DNA from: Streptomyces rubellomurinus
Lineage (GTDB): Bacteria; Actinomycetota; Actinomycetes; Streptomycetales; Streptomycetaceae
DNA length: 64,000 nucleotides
NCBI RefSeq assembly: GCF_000961885.1
Contig: NZ_JZKH01000003.1
Coordinates: 62,001 to 126,000, forward strand
Reading direction: 5' to 3'
Below are positions 53,674-61,875 of the stretch, in pieces. The notes below the pieces were generated by a model. The model made no database searches and was not told the DNA's origin. It saw only the letters and a program-made list of their open reading frames with translations. Positions within the stretch are counted from its first letter, which is position 1. Each line of letters opens with the position of its first letter. The translations under genes were made by a program, and so were the position numbers.

Positions 53674-55134
53674 ATGCCTGTGGTCCAGCCGACCACCGAG
53701 TCGCCCGAACCCGCCGACACCGCGCCCGAGCCCCCCGGCGGCGCGCTGGACCGCTTCTTCCGGATCGGCGAGCGCGGCTCCACCCTGCCGCGCGAGATCC
53801 GCGGCGGTGTCGCCACCTTCTTCACCATGGCGTACATCCTGGTGCTGAACCCGATCATCCTGGCCAGCGCCACGGACATGACCGGGGCCCACCTCGACAG
53901 CGCCCAGCTGGTCACCGCCACCGCCCTCACCGCCGGGCTCACCACCCTGCTGATGGGCGTGATCGGCAACGTCCCGATCGGCCTGGCCGCCGGCCTCGGC
54001 GTCAACACCATCGTGGCGCTCCAGCTCGCGCCCAAGATGACCTGGCCCGACGCCATGGGCATGGTCGTGCTCGCCGGCTTCGCGATCATGCTGCTGGTGG
54101 CCACCGGCCTGCGCGAGCGCGTCATGAACGCCGTGCCGCTCGGCCTGCGCAAGGCCATCGCGATCGGCATCGGCCTGTTCATCAGCCTGGTCGGCCTGGT
54201 CGACTCCGGCTTCGTCAGCCGCATTCCGGACGCCGCCCACACCACCGTCCCGCTGCAGCTCGGCGGCAGCGGGCACCTGCTGGGCTGGCCGGTGCTGGTC
54301 TTCGTGGTCGGCCTGCTGCTCACCCTGGTCCTGGTGATCCGCAAGGTGCCCGGCGCGATCCTGATCAGCATCGCCGTCTCCACCGGCCTCGCCGTGGTGA
54401 TCGACAAGCTCGCCGACGTGCCCGCGCTCAAGTGGGGCCTCACCGTCCCGGCGTGGCCCGGCAACCCGGTCGCCGCCCCGGACTTCGGGCTGGTCGGCAA
54501 GGCCAGCCTGTTCGGCGGCTTCGAGAAGGTCGGCGTGCTGACCGGCGTGCTGTTCGTCTTCACCGTCCTGATGTCCTGCTTCTTCGATGCGATGGGCACC
54601 ATCCTCGGCGTCGCCGACGAGGCGCACCTGCTGGACGAGAAGGGCGACCTGCCCGGCATCAACAAGATCCTCATGGTCGACGGCATCGCCACCGCCGCCG
54701 GCGGCGCCACCTCCGCCTCCGCCAACACCTGCTTCGTCGAGTCCACCGCCGGCGTCGGCGAGGGCGCCCGCACCGGCTTCGCCTCGATCGTCACCGGCCT
54801 GCTCTTCGTGGTGGCGCTCTTCCTCACCCCGCTCGCCACCATGGTCCCCGCCCAGGCCGCCACCCCGGCCCTGGTCACGGTCGGCTTCCTGATCCTCGCG
54901 AACTCCATCAAGGAGATCGACTGGGCCGACCACACCCTCGCGATCCCGGCCTTCCTGACCATCGTGATGATGCCGTTCACCTACAGCATCACCAACGGCC
55001 TGGGCATCGGGTTCATCACCTTCTGCGTCCTGCGGGTCGCGGCCGGTCGGGGACGTGAGGTGCCGGTCGCGATGTACGCGGTGGCCGGTGTCTTCACCTT
55101 CTACTACCTGATGCCGGCCTTCGGCCTGCTCTGA
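53674..55134 (+). CDS. NCS2/AzgA-type purine permease
   Basis: 486 residues, ATG at 53674 with AGAGGAC upstream. A 30-residue Pro/Glu-rich start is followed by 12-14 membrane segments. AzgA-group signatures: MAYILVLNPIILA, GLAAGLGVNTIVA, GLRKAIAIGIGLFISLVGL, CFFDAMGTILGVAD and ANTCFVESTAGVGEGARTGF. Proton symport of hypoxanthine, adenine or guanine is typical. The 230-bp upstream region is AT-richer near 53590 (CATACTTAAAC), a probable promoter. Confidence 0.9.
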   Translation: MPVVQPTTESPEPADTAPEPPGGALDRFFRIGERGSTLPREIRGGVATFFTMAYILVLNPIILASATDMTGAHLDSAQLVTATALTAGLTTLLMGVIGNVPIGLAAGLGVNTIVALQLAPKMTWPDAMGMVVLAGFAIMLLVATGLRERVMNAVPLGLRKAIAIGIGLFISLVGLVDSGFVSRIPDAAHTTVPLQLGGSGHLLGWPVLVFVVGLLLTLVLVIRKVPGAILISIAVSTGLAVVIDKLADVPALKWGLTVPAWPGNPVAAPDFGLVGKASLFGGFEKVGVLTGVLFVFTVLMSCFFDAMGTILGVADEAHLLDEKGDLPGINKILMVDGIATAAGGATSASANTCFVESTAGVGEGARTGFASIVTGLLFVVALFLTPLATMVPAQAATPALVTVGFLILANSIKEIDWADHTLAIPAFLTIVMMPFTYSITNGLGIGFITFCVLRVAAGRGREVPVAMYAVAGVFTFYYLMPAFGLL

Positions 55135-55164
55135 CGGCCCCCGGCCCCGCTGACGGCCCCGCTG

Positions 55165-55200
55165 ACGGCCCCGCGCTCCCCGGAGCGCGGGGCCGTTTTC
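55165..55200 (+). terminator. Rho-independent terminator after the permease
   Basis: ACGGCCCCGCGCTC pairs with GAGCGCGGGGCCGT, followed by TTTTC: the clearest U-tract terminator in the window. It is preceded by partly repeated CTGACGGCCCCG units (55150-55173). Confidence 0.9.
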
Positions 55201-55230
55201 GATATCGATAATTGGCCTGGGTTGATATCG
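55200..55230. promoter_or_regulatory. Inverted repeat at the toxin-antitoxin promoter
   Basis: CGATATC (55200-55206) and GATATCG (55224-55230) flank an AT-richer stretch 33 bases before the antitoxin start. VapBC operons are usually repressed by the complex at such palindromes. Confidence 0.6.
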
Positions 55231-55262
55231 TTTTCTTGTTGTCGGCTCAGGGAGGAACAGCC

Positions 55263-55463
55263 ATGGCGCGAACGGTGATCGACCTCGATGACGACCTGCT
55301 GGCCGAGGCGCAGCGTCTGTTCGGTACGACGACCAAGGTCGCCACGGTGAATGCGGCCCTGTTGGAGGCCGTGAAACTGGCCAGGCGGATAGAGCTCGCC
55401 GATGCCATCGCCAACGGGGAGTTCGACCTCCTCGACGAGCCGGGCAAGTCGGCGGCGGCGTGA
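55263..55463 (+). CDS. VapB-like antitoxin (ribbon-helix-helix)
   Basis: 66 residues, ATG with GGGAGGA upstream. An N-terminal ribbon-helix-helix (ARTVIDLDDDLLAEAQRLFGTTTKVATVNAAL) is followed by a short acidic tail that would wrap the toxin. It overlaps the toxin start by four bases (GTGA). Type II antitoxin of the VapB/DUF2191 kind. Confidence 0.88.
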   Translation: MARTVIDLDDDLLAEAQRLFGTTTKVATVNAALLEAVKLARRIELADAIANGEFDLLDEPGKSAAA

Positions 55464-55879
55464 CCCGGGAACGCTATCTGATCGACAAGTCGGCCATGGC
55501 TCGGTGGGGAAAGCCGGCAGTGCGGCCGATCCTCGACGACCTCTCGCAGCGTGCGCTGCTGGCAGTGAGCGCGGCGGTCGAGATGGAGGTTCTGCACAGT
55601 GCGCGTAACGCGGCGGAGGCGGATCGGCTGAGTCACCTGCTCCGAGGGTTCGACTACCTGCCGTGCACGGACGAGGTCTGGGACCGGGCCAAGGACATTC
55701 AGCGCCGTGCCCTGTTCCGGGGGAACCACCGGGCCCTCTCGATGGCCGACGTGCTGATCGCAGCCACGGCCGAGCGGCACGGTGTCACGGTCCTGCACTA
55801 TGACGGCGACTACGACATGATCGCGGCCATCACCGGGCAGTCGACCCGCTGGGTCGTGCCGGCCGGGGCGGCCGACTGA
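55460..55879 (+). CDS. VapC-like PIN-domain toxin
   Basis: 139 residues, GTG. PIN-fold acidic residues: Asp9 (YLIDKSAMARW), a Glu in AVEMEVLHSA (41/43), Asp97 (SMADVLIAA) and Asp115/117 (YDGDYDMIA). VapC toxins are metal-dependent RNases, often cutting tRNA or rRNA. Coupled to the antitoxin by GTGA. The pair lies alone after a strong terminator, which fits recent insertion. Confidence 0.9.
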   Translation: MTRERYLIDKSAMARWGKPAVRPILDDLSQRALLAVSAAVEMEVLHSARNAAEADRLSHLLRGFDYLPCTDEVWDRAKDIQRRALFRGNHRALSMADVLIAATAERHGVTVLHYDGDYDMIAAITGQSTRWVVPAGAAD

Positions 55880-55901
55880 AGCCTCCGTTCCTCCGGCGCC
55901 G

Positions 55902-55933
55902 CGCGGCCCGTCCTCCGGTCAGGGAGGGCGGGC
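55902..55933. terminator. Hairpin between the toxin and the VOC gene
   Basis: CGGCCCG (55902-55908) and CGGGCCG (55927-55933), with partial inner pairing, in the convergent gap. Confidence 0.5.
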
Positions 55934-55944
55934 CGTGTCCGGGA

Positions 55945-56394
55945 TCAGTGGACGCAGAACTCGTTGCCCTCGGGGTCCTGCATGACCGTCCAGGCGCCGC
56001 CGGGCTCCTCGACGTGGCGCAGGAGGGTGGCGCCGAGGGTTTCGAGGCGGGTGACGGTGGCCGCGCGCTCGCCCGGGCCGGGGTGGACGTCCAGGTGGAG
56101 GCGGTTCTTGCCCTGCTTGGGCTCGGGGACGGCCTGGAAGAGGAGGCGGCGGCCGAGGCCGGTGTCGGAGGCCGGGTCGTGCGGGTCCTCCGGGTGGCGG
56201 ACGGCGGCGAGGGTGCGCCAGGCGGGGTGGCCGTTGACCTCGGTGAGGACGTCCTCGGTGACCGCGCCGGCGGCGAGCAGGCGGGTGATCAGGGTGCTGT
56301 GGTCCTCGACGGTGTAGTCGAGGGCGGCACCCCAGAAGGCGGCCTGGCGGTGCGGGTCGGCGCAGTCGATGACGAGCTTCCAGTGCAGCGGCAT
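55945..56394 (-). CDS. VOC/glyoxalase-superfamily protein
   Basis: 149 residues, ATG. Two beta-alpha-beta-beta-beta modules (WKLVIDCADPHRQAAFWGAALDYTV; NRLHLDVHPGPG ... MQDPEGNEFCVH), the usual small VOC shape. May bind metal or sequester a drug; not assignable further. A perfect 21-bp palindrome abuts its start codon. Confidence 0.85.
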   Translation of the reverse strand: MPLHWKLVIDCADPHRQAAFWGAALDYTVEDHSTLITRLLAAGAVTEDVLTEVNGHPAWRTLAAVRHPEDPHDPASDTGLGRRLLFQAVPEPKQGKNRLHLDVHPGPGERAATVTRLETLGATLLRHVEEPGGAWTVMQDPEGNEFCVH

Positions 56395-56415
56395 GTAACC
56401 CTTTATAGGGGTTAC
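56395..56415. promoter_or_regulatory. 21-bp palindrome at the VOC start
   Basis: GTAACCC, seven bases, GGGTTAC: a perfect inverted repeat directly before the VOC ATG on the minus strand. A likely repressor site; the regulator is unknown. Confidence 0.6.
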
Positions 56416-56527
56416 CGGTGGGGCGGGGCAATCACCGCCGGTCGCGGGATGTCAAAAAGGCGACCGTGTAGGGCAGTTGGCGATGGGCATACTGCCTGGG
56501 CGGACGATGGGGGAGGGGGCTCGAACG

Positions 56528-57451
56528 ATGGTGCGACAGGATCCGCCCGGGGGAGTCGAGGCGCAGCTGCTGCCGGAGCTGTTCTGGCGCGCGGACAGGG
56601 CCTCGTTGGACGGGCAGCGCGAGACGCTGCGCTGGTACCGCGGACTCATCGCGATGCTGGTGCTCGCCGCGCTGATCGGCTCGCTGCCGGGCCCGGACCA
56701 CAAGGGCGACGGCGACATCACGCCGCTGTTCTCGGTGGCCGCGTTCCTGGTCGCCGGCTACTTCTGGTCCCGGCTGCGCCGCGGCAACCCGCAGGGCCGC
56801 TGGTACCAGGCGCGGGCGGCGGCCGAGTCGGTGAAGACGCTGGCCTGGAAGTACACCGTCCGGGCCCGGCCGTTCGACGGCGAGGGCGAGTCCGCGGACG
56901 TGGACCACGGCTACCTGCTGCAGGTCGAGGACGTGCTGCGGGCCTTCGAGGACCCGGAGATCGTGCCGCCCGGCGCCGTCGCCGAGATCACCCCGGAGAT
57001 GCGCCGGCAGCGGGCGGGCGACCTGGCCGCCCGGCGCACCCTCTACCTGCGCACCCGGGTCGAGGGCCAGCGCACCTGGTACCGCTCCCGGGCCGAGGCC
57101 TGCGACTCGCAGGCGGTCTCCTGGGGTCTGGGCATCGCGGCGCTGATCATCGTCGGTGCGGCCGCCGCCGTCGCGCAGGCCACCGGCGCCCTGCAGGTGC
57201 ACATCTTCGGCGCCAGCTCGGCCGCGGCCGCGGCGATCATCGCCTGGACGCAGCTCAAGCAGCTCGGCCCGCTGGCGGCCGCCTACCAGCTGGCCGCGCG
57301 GGAGCTGGAGAACGTCGGCAACCAGCTGTCCGACCTGGACCTCCGGGCGCCGGACGCGGAGGCCCGCTGGGCCCGGCTGGCCGCCGAGGCGGAGGACGCC
57401 GTCTCCCGCGAGCACACCACCTGGCGGGCCCGCCGCGCCTTCCCCCGCTAG
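56528..57451 (+). CDS. DUF4231/SLATT-type membrane protein
   Basis: 307 residues, ATG at 56528 with GGGGGAGGGGG about nine bases upstream; an earlier frame start adds residues without conservation. Four membrane segments in two hairpins (about 40-56, 66-81, 197-217, 221-240) are separated by a charged cytoplasmic region (YTVRARPFDGE; RRTLYLRTRVEGQRTWYRSRA). This is the layout of DUF4231/SLATT proteins, some of which are proposed membrane effectors in nucleotide-signalled defence. No partner signalling gene is adjacent. Confidence 0.82.
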   Translation: MVRQDPPGGVEAQLLPELFWRADRASLDGQRETLRWYRGLIAMLVLAALIGSLPGPDHKGDGDITPLFSVAAFLVAGYFWSRLRRGNPQGRWYQARAAAESVKTLAWKYTVRARPFDGEGESADVDHGYLLQVEDVLRAFEDPEIVPPGAVAEITPEMRRQRAGDLAARRTLYLRTRVEGQRTWYRSRAEACDSQAVSWGLGIAALIIVGAAAAVAQATGALQVHIFGASSAAAAAIIAWTQLKQLGPLAAAYQLAARELENVGNQLSDLDLRAPDAEARWARLAAEAEDAVSREHTTWRARRAFPR

Positions 57452-57623
57452 ACCAACTCCGGGAAGAGACTGGGGAGATCCGGCGAAGCGGGGTCACTGA
57501 GGGCGCACAGGTGTGCGGGGTGCGTGAGGGTCGGACGGGGAGCTGGGGACCGTAATCATTACGTGTCCATGCCGTGGTTTCATCGCCTCCGCGCGACCCG
57601 AAGTCCCTGCCCGGAGGCCCCCC

Positions 57624-59336
57624 TTGCGCATTCTCCTGATCGCCAGCGCGTTCAACAGCCTGACCCAGCGCGTCCACACCGAGCTGCGCGGACGCGGCCA
57701 CCAGGTCGCCGTCCAGCTCGCCCTCGGCGACGAGCAGATGAGGGCGGCGGTGGCCCGGGTCGATCCCGAGCTGATCGTCTGCCCGATGCTGACCAAGGCC
57801 GTCCCGGAGGACATCTGGTCCAGCCGGACCGTCCTCATCGTGCACCCCGGCCCCAAGGGCGACCGCGGGCCCTCCTCGCTCGACTGGGCGATCACCGAGG
57901 GCGCGGAGCGCTGGGGCGTCACCGTGCTGCAGGCCGTCGCGGAGATGGACGCCGGCGACATCTGGGCGTCCGTCGAGTTCGCCGTCCCGGCCTGCGGCAA
58001 GAGCGAGCTGTACCGGGGCGCGGTCGCCGACGCCGCCGTCGAGGCCGTCCTGCTGGCCGTCCAGCGGTTCCAGGGCGGGCTGTTCACCCCCGAACCGCTC
58101 GACTACGGCCGCCCGGACGTGCACGGCGAGCTGCGGCCGTTCCTCAAGCAGGTCGCCCGGCGGATCGACTGGGCGGCGGACGACACCGCCACCGTGCTGC
58201 GCAAGCTGCGCGCCGCCGACTCCCAGCCCGGCGTGCTCGACGAGCTGTACGGCCGCGAGTACTTCCTGCACGGCGGCCACCCCGAGGACGAGCTGCGCGG
58301 CCCGGAGCCCGGGGCCGTGCTCGCCACCCGGGACGGCGCGGTCTGCCGCGCCACCGTCGACGGCGCGGTGTGGATCCCGCAGCTGCGCCCGCGCCGCACC
58401 CCCGGCGGGCCCGCCACCTTCAAGCTGCCCGCCGCGACGGTGCTCGCCGAGGTCCTGGGCCGGGTCCGCGAGGTGCCGGTGAGCCCGGCCGCCGCCGCCC
58501 GCCGGGACACCTGGTCCGAGCTGCGCTACCGCGAGGAGGGCGACGTCGGGTACCTCGAATTCGCCTACGCGGGCGGGGCGATGAGCACCGAGCAGTGCCG
58601 CCGGCTGCTCGCCGCCTACCGGGAGGCGGCGGACCGGCCGACCTCGGTGCTGGTGCTCGGCGCGCCCCAGGACTTCTTCTCCAACGGGATCCACCTCAAC
58701 GTCATCGAGGGCGCGCCCTTCCCGGCGCTGGAGTCCTGGGAGAACATCAACGCGATGGACGACCTCGTCGAGGCGATCCTGACCACCGACGACAAGCTCA
58801 CCGTCGCCGCCCTGGCCGGCAACGCGGCGGCCGGCGGCCTGATGCTGGCGCTCGCCGCCGACGAGGTGTGGTGCCGCGAGTCGGCGGTGCTCAACCCGCA
58901 CTACCGGCTGATGGGCCTGTACGGCTCCGAGTACTGGACGTACACCCTGCCGCGCCGGGTCGGCGCCGACCGGGCCGAGCGGCTGACCACCGAGGCGCTG
59001 CCGATCGGTGCCGAACTCGCCCACCGGATCGGCCTGGTGGACCGTACGGCCGGCGGGGACGCGGCGGCCTTCCGCCGCTGGACGCTCCGCGAGGCGGCCC
59101 GGCTGGCCGACTCGCCCGAGCTGACCGGGCGGCTGGTGGACAAGAAGCGCCGCCGGGCCGCCGACGAGGAGGAGAAGCCGCTGGCCGCGTACCGGGAGGA
59201 GGAACTGCGGCGGATGCACGCCAACTTCTACCGGGCGGGCGAGCCGTACCACGCGCTGCGGCGGGACTTCGTGCGCAAGGTCTGCCCGGTGGCCACGCCG
59301 GAGCACCTGACGGGGCTGCTCGGCCCGGCGGAGTGA
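57624..59336 (+). CDS. hypX: HypX/HoxX hydrogenase-maturation protein
   Basis: 570 residues, TTG start with GGAGG six bases upstream. An N-terminal formyltransferase-like domain (about 1-250; LIVHPGPKGDRGPSSLDWAI, DAGDIWAS) is fused to a C-terminal enoyl-CoA-hydratase-like domain (about 280-540; ALAGNAAAGGLMLALAADEVWCR, LNPHYRLMGLYGSEYWTYTLPRR). HypX makes CO from a formyl group for the Fe(CN)2CO centre of oxygen-tolerant [NiFe]-hydrogenases. No hydrogenase subunit or other hyp gene is in the window. Confidence 0.9.
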   Translation: MRILLIASAFNSLTQRVHTELRGRGHQVAVQLALGDEQMRAAVARVDPELIVCPMLTKAVPEDIWSSRTVLIVHPGPKGDRGPSSLDWAITEGAERWGVTVLQAVAEMDAGDIWASVEFAVPACGKSELYRGAVADAAVEAVLLAVQRFQGGLFTPEPLDYGRPDVHGELRPFLKQVARRIDWAADDTATVLRKLRAADSQPGVLDELYGREYFLHGGHPEDELRGPEPGAVLATRDGAVCRATVDGAVWIPQLRPRRTPGGPATFKLPAATVLAEVLGRVREVPVSPAAAARRDTWSELRYREEGDVGYLEFAYAGGAMSTEQCRRLLAAYREAADRPTSVLVLGAPQDFFSNGIHLNVIEGAPFPALESWENINAMDDLVEAILTTDDKLTVAALAGNAAAGGLMLALAADEVWCRESAVLNPHYRLMGLYGSEYWTYTLPRRVGADRAERLTTEALPIGAELAHRIGLVDRTAGGDAAAFRRWTLREAARLADSPELTGRLVDKKRRRAADEEEKPLAAYREEELRRMHANFYRAGEPYHALRRDFVRKVCPVATPEHLTGLLGPAE

Positions 59337-59349
59337 GGGGATGAGAGCG

Positions 59350-59380
59350 GTGGGCGCCCGGCCGGGGTCCGGACGCCCAC
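59350..59380. terminator. Hairpin after hypX
   Basis: GTGGGCG (59350-59356) and CGCCCAC (59374-59380) in the convergent gap with the MHYT gene. Confidence 0.55.
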
Positions 59381-59414
59381 CCGTTCGCGGCGCTACCGCG
59401 GTGCTACCGGGGCG

Positions 59415-60410
59415 CTACCGGGCGGCGCCGGGGCCGCCGACCGGCCGCGGTGCCGTCTGCTGCGGGAACTGCTGCTCCTGCCAGGCCCGGTGGACCTGCT
59501 GCGCGCGCCGGAGCTGCTCGCCCAGCGGTGCCTCCCGGGGCTCCGGCACCCGGCCCGGGCGCGCGGGCTGCGAGGCCTGCGAAGGCTGCGAGGCCTGCGA
59601 GGGCCGCGACGTGCCCGACGAGCGAGACGCGCCCGAGGTGCGCGGCGGCAGCGGGGCCGCCGGGCCGAGCAGCAGCGGCTGCGCGTTGCTGTGGCTCGGC
59701 GAGACGGCGAAGGCGAGCGAGCCGAAGAACACGTAGCAGCCCAGCCCCGCACCGAGCGGGAAGATGAACTGCAGGGCCATCAGGCCGCCTTCGGTCGAGT
59801 GCGCGAGGTCCACCCGGACGGACAGCGCCGCCATACCGGTGTAGTGCATCGCGCAGACGGCGACGCCCATCACCGGCGCGGCGGCCAGGACGGCGAGCGT
59901 GCCCCGGATGTTCAGCGCGGCCCAGAGGGCCGCGGTGGCGGCGAACACCGCGATGGCGACGGAGAGCCCGACCGTGAAGTGGTCGTACTCGAGGTGGCCG
60001 GGCAGCACCATCGCGGCCATGCCCAGGTAGTGCATCGCGGCGACGCCGAGGCCGGTGGTCAGCCCGCCGATCAGCAGGGACAGGACGGGGCGCCGCCGCC
60101 AGTACCCGACCGTGAACAGGCCGATGCCGACCACCGCGACGGCGACCAGCAGGCTGAGCACCGTCAGCCCGGGCCGGTAGCTGATGTCGAGGCCGGAGAC
60201 GGAGAAGCCGAGCATCGCGATGAAGTGCATGGACCAGATCCCGGCGCCCAGCGAGGTCGAGGCGAAGAGCAGCCAGACGAACCGGGTGCGGCCCTGCGAG
60301 ACGAGGGCCCAGCGGGCGCTGCGCAGCGCGACGAAGGAGCCGAGGCAGGCGACGAAGTACGAGACCGCCGGTGTCACCCAGCCGTGGTCGGCATGGTGGA
60401 TGTGACCCAA
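59415..60410 (-). CDS. MHYT-domain membrane sensor
   Basis: 331 residues, TTG at 60410 with AGGGAG upstream. The open frame goes on to 60605, but the extra residues are low-complexity and the family opener GHIHHADHGW follows the TTG. Three MHYT motifs (MHFIAM 61-66, MHYLGM 126-131, MHYTGM 188-193) in seven membrane helices, thought to bind copper and sense O2, CO or NO. The C-terminal 90 residues are Pro/Gln/Ser-rich with SQASQP repeats, with no GGDEF, EAL or kinase output. Confidence 0.9.
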   Translation of the reverse strand: MGHIHHADHGWVTPAVSYFVACLGSFVALRSARWALVSQGRTRFVWLLFASTSLGAGIWSMHFIAMLGFSVSGLDISYRPGLTVLSLLVAVAVVGIGLFTVGYWRRRPVLSLLIGGLTTGLGVAAMHYLGMAAMVLPGHLEYDHFTVGLSVAIAVFAATAALWAALNIRGTLAVLAAAPVMGVAVCAMHYTGMAALSVRVDLAHSTEGGLMALQFIFPLGAGLGCYVFFGSLAFAVSPSHSNAQPLLLGPAAPLPPRTSGASRSSGTSRPSQASQPSQASQPARPGRVPEPREAPLGEQLRRAQQVHRAWQEQQFPQQTAPRPVGGPGAAR

Positions 60411-60795
60411 GAGGAACTCCCTGGACGGGGTGCGGGGAGGAGGGCGCCAGGCCCGGGCGGAGGCGGGGGCGGCCGGCGGGCGGGCCGGCCGGACGGACGG
60501 CGGGGCCGCGCGCGGGGGTGGGCATGCAGGAGACACCGCCGAAGGGGGCCTGGCCTGTGGTGCCCCTGACAACGGGGGACAGTAGTCATTGCCCGGCGGC
60601 GGCACAATGTTCGGGCTTTTGGTGAATTCCCTGGTCAGCGTGGGCCTTTACCGACTCTGCATGATCTTGGCACCAACCCCTGACAACTCGTTGCGCACAG
60701 TTCACTACAGCCGAAACGGCCGCTCCGACGACTGTTTCGGCGGCTGTCGGCGACTGTTCCGGCGGCTGGTCCGGCCGCTGTCGGCGGCGCCGCGG
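60411..60795. other. 385-bp gap between the MHYT and VOC genes
   Basis: No credible gene. It holds a promoter-like AT-richer patch (about 60600-60690, with TTGGCAC and TTCACTACAGC) and, at 60729-60746 and 60751-60768, two copies of CGACTGTTYCGGCGGCTG that differ at one base. CCGAAAC/GTTTCGG at about 60711-60739 can also pair. Confidence 0.55.
60729..60768. repeat. 18-bp direct repeat, 22-bp period
   Basis: Two copies of CGACTGTTYCGGCGGCTG, 17 of 18 identical, whose starts are 22 bases (two helical turns) apart. They sit near the end of the VOC gene on the side away from its start. Confidence 0.8.
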
Positions 60796-61197
60796 CTACG
60801 ACAGCGGCGCTAGCCCGAACGGGTGGCCGGCCGGGTCGATCAGCACCTTGAGCGTGCGTCCGTGCTGGTAGGTCGGCTCGGTGGCGCCGAGCGCGAGGGC
60901 CTTGGCGGTGGCCTCGTCCAGGTCGTCGACGTAGAAGTCGAGGTGGAAGTGCTTGCCGCCGTCCGGTTCCGTCCAGGGCTCCGGCCGGTAGCCGGTGACC
61001 CGGCCGAAGGCGAGCGGGCTGCCGCCCTCCGGGTTGTCCAGGATCGCGAAGTGCTCGTCCGCGTGCCGGGTCTCCCAGCCCAGCAGGTCGCCGTAGAACG
61101 CCGCCAGCGCGACCGGGTCGGCGCAGTCGATGGTGACCATGGCGAGACGGGCGAAGCCGGAGCCGTCGAGGGCGGGCTGTTCGGCGAGGTCGGACAT
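60796..61197 (-). CDS. VOC/glyoxalase-superfamily protein
   Basis: 133 residues, ATG. VOC modules with LAMVTIDCADPVALAAFYGDLLGW and KHFHLDFYVDDLDEATAKALALGA ... LIDPAGHPFGLAPL. Similar in shape to the VOC protein at 55945 but not a close copy. Substrate unknown. Confidence 0.87.
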   Translation of the reverse strand: MSDLAEQPALDGSGFARLAMVTIDCADPVALAAFYGDLLGWETRHADEHFAILDNPEGGSPLAFGRVTGYRPEPWTEPDGGKHFHLDFYVDDLDEATAKALALGATEPTYQHGRTLKVLIDPAGHPFGLAPLS

Positions 61198-61318
61198 GGC
61201 TGCTGGGCCCTTCTGGGAGTGGGGCCGGTGGCCCATCACCAATATGGCACCGGGCTCCGGAGGCGGCGCGGCGGGAATCCGATTTTATTTAGCGAGAGTA
61301 ATGACGTAGTCTAAAGAG

Positions 61319-61753
61319 ATGCCCGAGATGTCCGAGCAGGACCTCGCAGCGATCAGTCAGCTGCGGTCGTCCACGATGCGCCTGTCCCGACGACTCAAAC
61401 ACCAGCGGGTGGAGGAGTCGTTGAGTCCGACCGAGATGGGGGTGCTGGGCACCCTCGCCCGGTGCGGGAAGGCCACACCGGGTGAGCTCGCCCGGAAGGA
61501 GCACGTGCAGCCTCCTTCGATGACCAGGATCGTCGCGATGCTGGAGGAGAAGGGGCTGGTGCGGCGCGAGCCGCACCCCGAGGACCGCCGCCAGGTGGTC
61601 GTCAGCAGCACCGAGCAGGCCGAGGCGATCCTCGCGGAGAGCCGCCGGCGCCGAAACGTCTGGCTCGCCGAGCTCGCCCAAGGGCTCGACGAGGAGGAAT
61701 GGGCGGTCCTCAGGGAGGCAGCGCCCGTGCTCTACAAGCTCGCACACCTCTAG
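61319..61753 (+). CDS. MarR-family regulator
   Basis: 144 residues. A winged helix with LSPTEMGVLGTLARCGKATPGELARKEHVQPPSMTRIVAMLEEKGLV and the wing EDRRQVVVSST. ATG at 61319 (AAAGAG immediately upstream); the second Met at 61328 is possible. The upstream DNA is AT-rich. It precedes the MFS exporter gene, the usual regulator/pump pair. Confidence 0.92.
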   Translation: MPEMSEQDLAAISQLRSSTMRLSRRLKHQRVEESLSPTEMGVLGTLARCGKATPGELARKEHVQPPSMTRIVAMLEEKGLVRREPHPEDRRQVVVSSTEQAEAILAESRRRRNVWLAELAQGLDEEEWAVLREAAPVLYKLAHL

Positions 61754-61875
61754 GCACACCGACCTCGGCCAGCCAGCCGGGAGACGAAGGAGCTCGCATC
61801 ACCGCAGGACCGACCACCGACACCAGGAGCGTGACGGCCCCCGCCAGGGTCGTCGCGCCACGAGGGGAGACCACC

